Source of the DNA: Eopsaltria australis
Lineage: Eukaryota > Chordata > Aves > Passeriformes > Petroicidae
Direction: 5' to 3'
Length of the DNA stretch: 64,000 nucleotides
Assembly (NCBI GenBank): GCA_034509425.1
Contig: JAVTVJ010000376.1
Coordinates: 496,001-560,000, forward strand
Shown: positions 46,201 to 57,225 of the stretch, in pieces
Numbering within the stretch: position 1 is the first letter of the stretch
Layout: each line of letters starts with the position of its first letter
Position numbers and translations under genes: made by a program
Notes under the pieces: generated by a model
Database searches by the model: none
The model's input: the letters and a program-made list of their open reading frames with translations, nothing else
What the model was told of the DNA's origin: nothing

Positions 46201-49200
46201 CTTTAAGGGAAGTTCAACAGCAGCAAAAGAATATTTTCCCAACTTTATTTTGATTATAAATTTTGCATTCTTTGGATATTGCTTTTTAAGAACATCATTT
46301 TGTTGAACATCATTCAGCCTCCAAAGTCAGCTCTTCCCTATTAAACTGAGGCCATTACACAGGCCAATATTGTTAGACAGAAGGACAAATCACAGGAAAA
46401 TGTAGTTTAGATGCTAAAACATGTATTTGTGTTTGTCAGGCTCAAAGTCATTCACCACTGGTACCCCTCTGTAGCTTAGATTTGAAATTCAGAAGTTGAC
46501 TCCTGCAAATGCCTTGGCTCAAATTGTGGTTGAATGTTAAGTGGTGTCTCTGAAGCGAGACTAATCGCACGGAATGATATTGGATGTTTGCAGGAATGGG
46601 ACCTCACAAAAAGGTTTAGAGAAATCTGCTGCTAATAACAATGTTCTGTTTTAAATAAAACCTGCAGAAAAGATGAGTGGCATCTCAGTAAAGACAGGTT
46701 TCCTGTGGATTGGGATTACATTCCTAGAGGAAAGTCTAATGCTTGTCCAGGGGAGCAGAAAAGTGAAGCAGAATTAAGTGAAAGCTAATTATAAGCAGAA
46801 AGAGAAATTGGCCAGTCAGATGCACTGTCTGGGAGCTGTGAAAGGGGGCTGGAGGCAGAGTGAAATATTCTTTCAGTGTAAACACTGTTGAAATGGTGCC
46901 CCATTTTTCAGGAGTGCTTGAGTCAGCTCTGCCCCATCACTGCAGCTCAGCTTTGGGGATCAATACAGCAGGCGAAGAAGCAGCAACCCAGTAAAAACCA
47001 GTCAGCTGTGCAAGTCCATGTATTGAAGTGTTAATTGTGCTGGAATATGGAATTGTTCAAACTTTATAAAACAAGTGCTTTTGTGACATCAACAGCTATT
47101 TGATTTTTACTGTAAATCTGGAGTAGATCTGGATAATCACAATCCCTTCCACTGCTGACTCCTTGAGGTTTTTAGGAAATTGTTTGTTTCCCAGTGATAG
47201 ACAGCGTGGTCATAAAGCACAAAGCACTGGCTTCACAGTCAATAAAAAGTGAGAGATATCTGGGTTTAATAGCTCTGAAAGGTAAACATGGCAGGAGTGT
47301 GGAGAGGCTGCTGCCCAGAGGGCTGGAGGCAAAGCTGTGACCATCCTCCTCTGCCCAGCCAAGGAAACAGAGCCAGCCAGGCCTGGCTGGGACCAGGGGA
47401 GAAAACGTGACCCAAGAAAATGGGACTATAAATAACACAAATAATAACTAGGAATGGAAAACTTCCTGTAATAACCCATAGAAAAATACTCTTTACCTGC
47501 CCTGACTGGGCACAGTGGCTTTCCTTCCACAAATGCCATTTGTTGAGCAGTGAGAGGGCGGGTGGTGCTGGGATCCTGTCAGGAACAGGAGGTGTAAATG
47601 TGGAGAAGGGGTGGGGTGGAGGTCACGCACAGTGCCCGGGGACAGTGCCAGCTCTGCAGGGGCAGTCACAGCTCTGGCTGTGCCATGCACCTCTGTATCA
47701 CCTGCTGAACAGAGGGAACAGCTGTCTGCAGGGAAACAGCTCCTTGTGTACACGAGGAGTGAGCTACGAGTTCGCTGGAAGGAAGCTGGATAAACCCTGG
47801 CTTGGACAAAAGGAGCTGACACTCCGATGCACAGGTTCTTCTTGGTGGCAGTAAATGCTCCCTGCAGCAGTATTTGAACACTGAGTCAGTGGAATGTGGC
47901 TCCTTCACTGCCTGGCACTCCCTGGGGACGGGGGCAGAGCAGTCCCCAAGGCCCTGCTCTGCAGAGTCTTAGTTTCTTTCTGTACCTCCTGAGCCACACA
48001 CAGGTGTTCAGTCCAGAGGCTGTGGAGAGGGAGAGGGCAAGGAATGGCCTGTACATTCCAGACCTGTATCCCAACAAGTTTGTGTATTTTAGACGCCAGC
48101 CCTAGCCCAGAGTGATGGATGGGACAGGGGCACAGCGACACTCCCCATGTCACTTTGGGAAAACACAATTGACATTTGCTGAGGTGAGTGTGGAGAATCA
48201 ATGTGCAGCACGACAGTCCCACAGGCTCCAAGGTCAAACGTTACCTCATCCCCTGATGCCTGGCTCACTTCCCAGTCCTGCACAGACCAAACGTCTGGAA
48301 TTTCAGGTTTGGGACAGGGGGAGTTCAACTGGGCAGTTCCCAGCAGACAGAGCTCTTTTGCTGGGTGCTGCTGGTCTTTGCTGTCATGTGGAAGCTGCAC
48401 TGGAGCTGTGCTGGGTCCTTATGTCCGCTGGAGCTGCCACAGCTCCCAGCAGAGCCAGTGCAGGAACAGGCCAGAGCACGTGCTTGGTGGGCTCAGTCCT
48501 TCCTTCCAGTGTCCTAATAAAGTGTCTGAATGTGCAACAGAGGCTGTTCCAGTGCTGGGCTGCAGAGAACCTGAATTCTCCCTCTCCCACTGCCTTGGGT
48601 CTGCTCCGCTCTCCACCCACCACAGGTGCGAAGGCTCGTTCCAAAGTCCAGGTTCTGCGTTTTCGTGCCTTGCCAGGAAGATAAAAGGGTTGGTAAAAGT
48701 GTAACTTGACCTTAGCATTTCGCAGCAGCCGCGGAGATAAGCTGCAAAAGGAAATACGGAGAGCAAAACACGGATGGCTCTGGGGAGGGGGACCCCACAA
48801 GGCAGGAGCTCCGTGTGAGGACCCACGAGCCGAGCTCAGGGGAGCCGGGCTGGCAGGAGGGGATGGCTCTGCACTGCTGACCAGCATCACAGGCTGGCAG
48901 GCACACAAAGGACCCCTGTGCTGCTGCTGCTGCAGATTTGAGAAGGAAAAGATTGACTGAAGCTGCCTGTTATTATTTTTGGCTACTCCAGCAATGTATC
49001 AAAAACCTGACGCTGGGTTGATGCTGGTGCCCTACTTTATAGAAGCCCTGAAAAGCAGATCAAGGGCAGCGAGCTTGTCTCTCTGCATGGCATCTGCCAG
49101 CAAAGGGTAAGAAAACTTCAAACCGCTGGTGGGGGGAATGGGGGAGGCAAAAATGAGGCAAAATGTGCTAAATCCAGAGCACCGTTTGCAGACTTCAAGG

Positions 49201-49537
49201 GAAGGGGGGTCTGCATGTCCTCCGCTAAGGAGGGAAGGTGTGACAGGCAGAGGCTGGGGCATTCTGCTGCCAGCGTGGCTGGTGAGCTGGTGCCATTGTC
49301 CCCAGGGCGTGCTGGGGACCAGTCTGCTCTGGAAGAAGGGACTCCACTGGCCTTAGGTGACCGCGCTCCTTGTGAGCCAAGCCCAGTAACAATGCTGCTT
49401 CACGTTTTCTGGATCCTTTGGCAGTGAGAGGGTCACGGCCACCTGCCTGGCTGAGGAGAGGCACGTAGGGGAGGCTGTGCAGGGAGTTAGTGTTGGAACT
49501 GGGCAGAGAACCTGCGAATTTTGACTCGATTGTCAGT

Positions 49538-49549
49538 ACCGTGCACGGT
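49538..49549. promoter_or_regulatory. 12-bp perfect palindrome ACCGTGCACGGT
   Basis: A self-complementary site with two CpGs, about 550 bp upstream of the CpG island. No factor is assigned. Confidence 0.4.
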
Positions 49550-50092
49550 GGCGCTGGCTGGAGGGATGGTCCGTCTGGGAATCCGGCTTGTGTGTCCCCG
49601 GAGGAGGCGAGACTTGCGCCTGCTGCCTCGGGCAGGACCTGCCCGTCTCCCACTCTGAGACCTGCTTCCTTCTCCTGTGCTCTGGGGGAACCCGAGTATT
49701 CCTGTCACCTGGGGATGTTTACTGCTGCTGTCGTTTGCCCCTCCAAAGCTGACCAGCGTTTGCAGCCCAGGTGCTGATCCGGACCTGCCTCGTATGAGCA
49801 GCAGGATTTATGCTTTGCTGCAGACATGGACAGTAGCCTTTGAAAAGTGGAAGAGGAAGCAGCCATCAGAAAGAGGCAGGGGACCGTGCCATGCGGTGGT
49901 TTTTCATTTACTAGATAGTCCCACTTTGTTCTTGATGAGTAATGGAGGCATTTGAATACGCCAGGATGACAGCAGCAGTCTGGCTCTGGGAACGTGTCGG
50001 CGTGGGCTGGGTGAGGATGGTGGCAGTCGGGACAGTGGGACCATGCCGCGCAGCCTTCCCGTCTCCTCTCCGCTGCCTCACATCTCCTCTGC

Positions 50093-50102
50093 AGCTCACC
50101 TG
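50093..50102. other. Overlapping splice signals: + acceptor and - donor at the island edge
   Basis: On the + strand a long pyrimidine tract ends CATCTCCTCTGCAG at 50094, a strong-looking acceptor that would make 50095-50308 an internal exon of 214 bp. On the minus strand the same bases read CAG|GTGAGC (exon end 50100), a near-consensus donor for a divergent antisense transcript from the island. Only transcript data can decide. If 50095-50308 were spliced after exon 240-358, an in-frame TGA at about 50142 would end the protein. Confidence 0.3.
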
Positions 50103-50237
50103 CTGCCCCGGGCCCCGCGTTCCGTGAGGCCGCCCGGGCCTGAGCCCCGCGGCCCCGGGCCCCGCCGGGGAGCCCGGCCGGGAGTGCCCCGGTGAGCTCC
50201 GCGCCGATGCGGGCGCGCTCCGCGCGGGGTGCGGACC

Positions 50238-50308
50238 ATGGCTCACGCAGGGGCCGCCGGCTGCTGCTGCAGGCGCTACTCCCTGCTGTGGATCGCGCTG
50301 CTGCAAAG
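50238..50308 (+). CDS. DAB2IP: Candidate alternative first coding exon of DAB2IP
   Basis: ATG at 50238 sits in an optimal context (GCGGACCATGG: A at -3, G at +4) inside the CpG island. Twenty-three codons follow before AAAG|GTCAGTG (GT at 50309), leaving two bases, exactly the phase needed by exon 57226. AG+A gives Arg24, then Ser-His-Leu-Met-Pro and the normal DAB2IP frame. The new N-terminus has Cys9-Cys10-Cys11, Arg12-Arg13, then a hydrophobic run Tyr14 to Leu22 (YSLLWIALL), suggesting a possible S-acylated or hydrophobic membrane-binding leader. It would replace the basic [10 protein letters not shown] segment. An in-frame stop lies upstream at about 50142, so this ATG would be the start. 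An out-of-frame ATG at 50207 overlaps it. No transcript evidence was available. Confidence 0.42.
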
Positions 50309-50693
50309 GTCAGTGACTCGGCTCTCCGAAACGGGAAAGGAATGCGGTGCGCGGCCGAGGGCAGGGATAGGCGGGCGGGCGGCGTCGTCCCTCCCCTCCC
50401 GGTGCCGGGCCGGGGGACAGCGGTGCCCGAGGCAGCCGCAGCACGACTCGGGCTCCCGGAGAGCTGCGCTTTCCCTCGGTTTATCACAACAGAATGAGGG
50501 CGGCGGGCGGGACAGGCGAGATGAGGCGAGGGGTGAGCGGCTCGGAGACCGCGGGGCACGGGGCGCTGCTGGGCGGGAGGGCGAGGGGGATCTCCCGGCC
50601 ACGGCGGAGAGCGAGATGCGCCCGCTGCCCCCCGAGCCGAGCCCGCGCTCCGGGGCTGGCGGGCCCGGGGCGCTCTGCCCGGCTACAGCGCAG

Positions 50694-50742
50694 CCAATGG
50701 GCCGCGGCGGGGCGGAGCGGCGGCGGGGCCGGCCCGGGGCGG
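50694..50742 (+). promoter_or_regulatory. CCAAT box and two GC boxes
   Basis: CCAAT is at 50694-50698 in AGCCAATGGG context (NF-Y consensus), followed by GGGGCGG Sp/KLF sites at 50709-50715 and 50736-50742. The spacing suits a start site about 60-100 bp downstream of the CCAAT box. Confidence 0.6.
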
Positions 50743-50798
50743 GGGCCGGGGGCGGTGGGGCCGGGGGTCCCCGCCCGCGGCGGCGGCGGGAGCGCGGC

Positions 50799-50865
50799 AT
50801 GGCCCAGCCCGAGCGGGGCGGCGCGGCGGCGGCGGCGCGGCGGGGACCGGGGCCGGGCCCTGCGG
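50799..50865 (+). CDS. Candidate second first exon, carrying an upstream ORF
   Basis: ATG at 50799 (GGCATGG context, G at -3 and +4) opens 22 Gly/Ala/Arg/Pro-rich codons before a strong donor GCGG|GTGAGT (GT at 50866). The leftover single base is not in phase with exon 57226. Splicing there reads GAT CCC ATC TAA and stops at 57234-57236, overlapping the ATG at 57236 as TAATG. As a DAB2IP first exon it would therefore be a 5' leader with a 26-codon upstream ORF, and DAB2IP would start at Met-Pro-Arg-Leu. Its position about 100 bp after the CCAAT box supports it as a transcribed exon. It could alternatively belong to an unrelated noncoding RNA. Confidence 0.35.
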
Positions 50866-51230
50866 GTGAGTGCGGGGCTGCGCGGCCGTGCCCGGGGTGC
50901 GCGGTCCTGCGCGGGCAGCGCCACCTCCGCGCCCGGCCCCGCGCCCCGACCGGCGGGTCCCGCACGGCGCCCGGTGAGGAGCGGAGCGGCCGCGGCGGGG
51001 CCGGGCGGGCCGGGCACCGGAGCGGGCTGGGGGCGGCGGGCGCGCAGCGGGGCCGGGGCGCGGAGGCCGCCGCGCTGGAGGGACCGGCGCTGACAGCGCT
51101 CGCGGCCCGGCCCGGGGATGTGCGGCCGCGCTCCGTCCCTCGTTCCGTGCGTTCGTGGTTTGTTTTCATCCTTGGCGGCGTTTCATCATCCCTGGCCGGG
51201 CTCGGCAGCCGCGCTGTGGAGATGGGCCTT

Positions 51231-54200
51231 GCGGCTCCATTTCCGTGTGGTTGGTCCAGGAGGACACATCCTGCCTCGCCTTTGCCGCCTTGTCCAGATT
51301 CCGCCTCCAGACTGATGTTACGCAAAATTATGTGATAAAAATCAAAGCCTTTATCCCCACCCTGTTCCCCCCCCCGTGGAAGGTGGTGATTCTGGGATGC
51401 AGCTGGGAGCACCCCGGGAGTTCTCCCGTGAGAGCCGGAAGGGAGCAGGGGGCTCTGCCTCGGTCCCTGCCTCCCGGTTTTGCTTCTGCTGCCAGGGACG
51501 TGCCCCAGGTGTTTGTTGAGGCCCGACGGTCCCTGCTCGCCCCAGAGGCTGGTGCTGTGGGAATGACTTGTTCTCAGGGCTGTGCTGTGGCTCGGGCTCC
51601 AAATTGGAGTGGTGGATCTGTCACTGCTGTTTGCATCCCATGTCCCCAGATCTGGCACTATTTAGGCTGCTTTAGGCTGATGATAAAAGGGTTTTTTTAA
51701 CGTAAGTGTTGATTTCTGTTGAAAGTGTCATGTTGGTGCCATTCTGCTTAGGGGAAAGAGGCTGCTTGAAAACATTTTTGATCACTGAAATTCAGGTATA
51801 TTTCTGATCACCTTTTGCATCCTGCTCCTGATGCCCTTTCCTTGCTTTTGCAGTTCCTCTCCTCTTGCACGTCACAAATGCCATCGATGTCCTTGCTGGT
51901 TGTCCTGTGCTGGGCTTGCCCAGGCTGCCCCTGACAAACTTTGCAGTGGCACGTTGTTAAACAAATACCCACACTCAGGTGAATGTCACAGGTTAAAATC
52001 ATCCTTCAGGTTTGCTCTGGCAAAAACAGCGTTTGGAATCTGGTATGAGCTGACAGAGTCCTCTTGGATGTAATTAATCCTGCTGCCGGTTGAAACTGAG
52101 AACATTCTGAAAACAAGGGCAGGCATTAATAAGTTTAATTACATGTCCTTTGTGTTGCTCAGGGAAGGTGTTGCGTTAGGGAGGGCAACCTGTAACGCCA
52201 GGTTCCCATCGTGAGCGTTCTGAGCAGAGTTTCCCAGGCAGAGATCAGCAGCTGGAGTTCAGGGAACGACAGGAGAAAGTTCAGGGCAGCAGAACACGGA
52301 GAAGGGTGTGCTGCTGCATGCTGAGACTTCATCCCCACGTCCTCTCCTACAGGAAAAAAAACATTCTTCCCCTTCTGGAAGCCTGCGAGTTCTCTTGTGT
52401 GCTGTTGGTGGTGGTTATTCCCATAACATCGCTTTCATATTTATTTGTTACATTGAAGCAGGATGAGGCACAGGGGAGGAAGGGATGAGAACTCCCAGCA
52501 GTGGTCGCGAGGTCAGCGGGAAGTCGGGCCCGGCGGGGGGGGTCACAGGCGCTGCTGAGCCCTGGGGAGAGCCGTGGAGCAGAGTGGGAAGCAAATCGGA
52601 GCAGGCTGAGCTCTGCTGAGCGAGGTTCCAGAGTGAAGCAGCAGCACTGAGGCTCAGGAGGGGCAGTGGCACAGGGCAGAGCTCCCGGGTGGAGCTGGCA
52701 GAGGGTGGTGGGTGATTTACCCCCATCCGCGAGTGCTAAAATCCTTCTCCCATCTGATGTTGCAAATCAATTTACTGGAGTTGTGCACTTTGTTCTCAGT
52801 CATAACAAACCCCTAATCCCCGGGCTGGAGACAGATTTAGATCCTGTCTGTGCTCCGTGGGGCTCCGCCGGGCTGTTCCGCTGCGCTGGGGCAGGGAGGA
52901 GCCCCTGCAGCGGCGAGTGCTGGGGAGGGGGCCAGGGCTGCCCTAAAGAATCTGATCCCAGCTGGGCACAGAAAAGACCTGTCAGCCTCAAAATGCTGCG
53001 CACAGGGGATCTTTCGTGGCCAGACGTGTCACAGAGTCAAACCTGTAATTTGGGAGATCAAATCCTTCTGACACTGGGGAGACATAGACACTGCCAGCTC
53101 TGCAGCTGGTGTCAATGGGACTTCTTCAGCTGTTCTTCAGGATTCCCCAACCTGCTCAAACTCTCACAGCAGAACAGTAGGAGATTTAAGAAAGGCTCTT
53201 TATTTTTTCCCCCCTATGTTTCAGTGTTAGGTTTTGTGTCTGCTCCATCCCTATGCAGCCACCCACGAGGTTCTCTGTTTGTTTCTGTCTCTCAAAAATA
53301 ATCAGGAACATTTTCATCATAAAACCACAGGAGCAGCAGCCGGGTGGTTTCAGGCAGGTGAGGCTCTGAAATGAGGACTGACAGAGTTGCCTCTTTGCAG
53401 CTGTTTGCTGCCTCCGTTGCTCAAAAGCCAGCCCTGGAGCTGGGTGAGGGGAGGATGGATTGTTCCTCCATGCTTGTTTTTGCAAGTGTTCCCTGCAGTC
53501 CACGTGGTCCTGGTTGGATTTGGTGATACTCGAGTGGCTGTGGAGGGCACAGGCAGAGGAGATACGTCCCTTCACATGGTAATGTTTTATGACTTTTATT
53601 ATTTAGCACAACAATCCTCTCTGATTGCTCTCGGGCAGCAGAGCTCTTTCTTTAATAACCAGAGACTGGCTGCTGCTCCGCAGGACTCGCCAGGTCAGTG
53701 CCGGTAGCAGTAATGTTATTTCTCTTTAGAACTAATGTGGTCTTTTATGAGATTTTTTCCTCCCCCCTTCATTTCATCTGAACTTCAGGCAAGTAGAAAG
53801 GGATTAAAAAAAGGCCTTTGGCAAAAAGAACTGAATGTGCTGTTTGGAAAGAGGGCTCCTGCTGTGAGATGGCTCTGGGCAGCTGGCCGTTCCCAGCGTA
53901 TTAAAACAAAGGTGTAGGATTGGAATTAGATCAGCTGACGTAAACCGGGACAGGACCTGGAATACACAGCGAGTTATTGGAGCAGGAGATCAGATGGCCC
54001 CACAGGCAGCATCTTCACAGTGATGGTAGGGGGATGAATGTGAGCAAAGTACCTCTGTCACCTTGCAAGTGTGTGCTCAGGGTCAGCAAATGATGTTCCA
54101 GGCTGTTGGGGATGGCTGATGGGCAGCACAGGTCTGCGGGGACTCGGGTGTCCCTGTCACTGGGTGCTGCTCCGGGGCTCAGGAAAGCAGCTCGTGGCCC

Positions 54201-56597
54201 TTCTCTTACTGCTGGTACGAGGGGAGGTCTGTGGGAGCAGCAACAGGGACTGGCAAACGTTTTCCAGTAAATGGGCTCCTGCCACAAATGCCATGTCACC
54301 GAGGGACACGAGTGCTCTCTGCCCTGGAACAAGGATTAAAATGAGAGGACCGTGTGCCCTTTGAAGGTGGAGGGGTGGAACAGAGATGGGACAGAGCCCT
54401 GGGAGGGGGCTCTGCTCGTCCTGCCCTGCCAGTGCTGCTCTGGCAGAGAGATCCTCGTCCCTGCTGCTGAGATTTCCAACAGCTCTAATTAATGACATCT
54501 CCCCACTTAGCTCTTGATACACAGACAGATGCTGGGTTTTTAGGGCTGGTTTGAGACCTGCAGCACTTCCCCTGCTCAGAGCAGCATCTGGTGAGAAACG
54601 TGTCTGCTGCTGACCTGGGCTGGATCCCAGCGGCCGCTGGGGAGCGAGGGACGTCGTGGGAGCAGGTCCTGCTGCGGCAAGGCCCTGACAAATAACCTCC
54701 CTAAAAAAGTCCCGTTCGTTTTAGGATTCCCAGAGGCATTCAGCAGAGCGTGGAGGGATATAAACACACATTTGCTGAATCTGGTGAGAGCGTAATATGT
54801 CCTGAGAAACTCCCCCTTGGTAATCCTTGGAATTGCACATCTGCACTCCCACCCGTGGCCATCCAGCTGCAGTAGTTTTAAATGAAAAATAGATTTGTTC
54901 TGTTTTAATTTTTACAAAAATTCTTAGGCCAGCATGAAGCGATGCAGCTCAGTGATGTACCGAGTTGTGGGTATATTTTATCAGTATTTTTATTTGTCTG
55001 CACAAGAATGCAAGTCTCAGCTTGGTTATTTACCTTTTCTAATTTCATCTGTAAAATATGGAAATAAGATTTACCATAAATGCCTTGATTCTGGGCTTAT
55101 CTGGGCTGGGTGAGCAGTCTGTACTGTCAGTTCCTGAGCTGCTGGATATTAGTTCTGCACTCAGCATTCAGAGGTAACTTGATCTGTCTGCCTGTATTAG
55201 AGTTAATTTACAGTATCATTCAGAGGAAAAGGATAGGGACCCTTTTCTGTGAAAATGGTGTAAAATTGCCACAAAGTACTGGGAAATGACTGTGCTGGGT
55301 TCCTAAAGATCAATTTACTGGCCATAGAGATGTGGGGTGAGTGGGCAGCTGAGAGAATGGCTGATGGCATGGAGAGCCTTTGCTGGGAACCTGGGGCTTC
55401 TGCTCCACACAGGACTGTGCCAACCCCAACAGGGCTTTCAGCACCTGAGGGCTGGGGCTTGTTCTGCAGGTGTTTTACTGGTGTCACCACAGCTGGTCCT
55501 GGCTGGTGCCCCGGTACATGCAGGGGAGTGTCCCAGAGCCCTCGGGCAGTGTCCCCGGGCTGGGTGGCCCTGGGGAGGGGGTGGCCCTGGCACTCAGAGC
55601 TGTCCATGGAGCAGCTCAGGCAGGGAACCAGCCACAGGCAGTTCCGTTATCACCTGGGGCTTCATCCATGGCCTGAATCTTAATGGCAAATCTAGAGAAG
55701 CACCTGTTTATCTGCTGCTGCCGTTTATCTGAGAATCTCCTTGGGCTGTTTCTGGATCCAGCCTGGCGTGTGATTCACTGGGAGCGATGAATTTTGCATG
55801 CACTGTTGACATTTCTCTGTGTTTTGGTCAGCTTTATTCTGGAGAACAACAAAACTCAAGGCACACATCAGAGCAAGCTGGGAGTATACTGGGAGCATTG
55901 TTGTTGGGCTCATGAAAGACCATGCTGAGAATATCACAAACTCCCCTTATTGCTGTCCTTCCGTGCCTTTGGAGAAGGCATCACACTCCTTTTGTAGGCA
56001 GGGACACTTGGTCCCTTTGGGAGCCCCCAAAGTCCTTGCCAGAGGTTGTAAAGGTCAGAGTTGCCAGGACCTGAGCTCTGGCATAGGAGCATCTGATGTG
56101 GTGCAGGCTGTAGAGAAGGCAGCTCAATGCTCTCAAGTTATTTTTCCCCTTGCCACTTCATAGGTTTGCTGTGTTTTCCCTGGGAGTATTTAACTGTCTT
56201 TTTTGGTTTTTTCTCCCTTGAGCTCTCTGGTTTTGCTTTAAGAGTTACAGCACCATTGATTGTATTGGCTGTCTCAAAAATGGTGCTCTGCTCACTGTCT
56301 GTGGGCTCCCTGCTGCTAAATGCTGCCAGTGGGACTCCAGAGCATTTAGATCAATCAATAGGGCTATCACAGCCTTATTTTGCACACTGTCCCCATCCCA
56401 GGGATGTTTGTGACAATCAGAGAGAGCACACGAGCCCAGGGGCTGTTGGTGACAGTGCAGATCCAGACCTGGGTGTTTTGGTGAGGTTCTGGCACCATCA
56501 GAGCTCAGCAGCAGCTGCTGCAGACCTGGTGATGCTGAGGAGACAGCAGTGGGTGCTGGGGCCAGCTGGACTCCAATGCACCCACACTGCAACACCT
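51231..56597. other. Intronic sequence, no gene seen
   Basis: Downstream shore of the CpG island, then unique noncoding DNA. A C-run lies at 51367-51375 and a G-run near 52529-52537. No CR1 copy or exon was recognised. Confidence 0.65.
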
Positions 56598-56907
56598 CAC
56601 ACCTGGGAAGTCTCGTTTAGGAGCACATCACACCTGGGCAGTCTCGTTTAGGATCACATCACACCTGGGCAGTCTCGTTTAGGATCACATCACACCTGGG
56701 CAGTCTCGTTTAGGAGCACATCACACCTGGGCAGTCTCGTTTAGGAACACCCCACACCTGGGCAGTCTCGTTTAGGATCACATCACACCTGGGCAGTCTC
56801 GTTTAGGATCACATCACACCTGGGCAGTCTCGTTTAGGATCACATCACACCTGGGCAGTCTCGTTTAGGATCACATCACACCTGGGAAGTCTCGTTTAGG
56901 ATCACAT
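56598..56907. repeat. 31-bp minisatellite, exactly 10 copies
   Basis: The unit is CACACCTGGGCAGTCTCGTT plus TAGGATCACAT (31 bp). Ten contiguous copies differ at only a few positions (GGGAAG/GGGCAG, GAGCACAT/GATCACAT, one AACACCCC). A degenerate partial copy follows to about 56937. Every unit contains the E2-box CACCTG and one CpG. The array ends 318 bp before exon 57226. High homogeneity implies recent expansion or ongoing conversion. There are no spacers, so it is not CRISPR-like. Confidence 0.97.
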
Positions 56908-57225
56908 CTGGGAAGTCACATGTGGTGGCCGTTTAGAGTTTGATTCAATTGTTCAGACACCCACAGTGTGCAAACCTCTAAAGAATTGACTCCTGACTGC
57001 ATCAGAGTTGGGGAAGAATGTTTTACTGCTCATACTGACTGTCATGGAACCTTTAGAGTAGAAATTACAAATGGGTCAGTGCAGCAGGCCCTGTTCTTCA
57101 GGGCCCTCGGTTATTTCATCACAAAACATTCCCAGGAATATTGTGCAGTTGTTGCTAGCAGATGTTGCTCACAGGTTTCTCTGGGAAGGAGGGCATCCAC
57201 TGACACCAGTACATTTTTCCTCCAG
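56908..57225 (+). other. Intron end and splice acceptor before exon 57226
   Basis: After the minisatellite the sequence is unique. The acceptor tract CATTTTTCCTCCAG ends at 57225, giving a strong 3' splice site. Confidence 0.85.

Larger units (their letters stand above)
41652..50094. other. Intronic sequence leading into the CpG island, no gene seen
   Basis: Contains (CTGTCC)5 at 42865-42894, a GT microsatellite inside a 36-bp direct duplication (43145-43258), A-runs near 43839 and 46026, (GCT)5 near 48919-48934 and a palindrome at 49538-49549. CpG frequency rises from about 49,500, the upstream shore of the island. Confidence 0.65.
50100..51230 (+). promoter_or_regulatory. DAB2IP: CpG island: candidate internal (alternative) DAB2IP promoter
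   Basis: About 1.1 kb of very high GC with CpG throughout, by far the strongest island in the window, about 6-7 kb upstream of exon 57226. Its 3' part contains a CCAAT box (50694-50698) and GC boxes GGGGCGG (50709-50715, 50736-50742), correctly placed for initiation near 50760-50790 on the + strand. No TATA box is seen, as is usual for island promoters. Mammalian DAB2IP is known to use alternative 5' exons and CpG-island promoters that are methylated in some cancers. Equating this island with one of them is inference. Long open frames across it on both strands reflect GC-driven stop depletion. Confidence 0.75.
359..57225 (+). other. DAB2IP: DAB2IP large intron (56.9 kb)
   Basis: This intron is bounded by GTAAGG at 359 and a TTTTTCCTCCAG acceptor ending at 57225. 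The phase is consistent: AG left by exon 240-358 plus A from exon 57226-57379 gives AGA (Arg). It holds all but a few of the repeats listed here and the internal CpG island at about 50.1-51.2 kb. Large 5' introns containing alternative promoters are typical of this gene family. Confidence 0.93.

Noticed and set aside
50229..51335. 368-codon + strand open frame across the CpG island
   Set aside because: Very low stop density in GC-rich DNA. The frame opens with GTG, shows no domain, and its real content is probably limited to the short exon ending at the donor at 50309.
50276..51658. 460-codon minus-strand open frame (and a 284-codon one at 49705-50559)
   Set aside because: Arg/Pro/Gly/Ala-rich composition is the GC-driven shadow of the CpG island. 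No recognisable domain.
56598..56907. CRISPR-like periodic array
   Set aside because: Units are directly contiguous with no unique spacers, in a vertebrate intron. It is a minisatellite.
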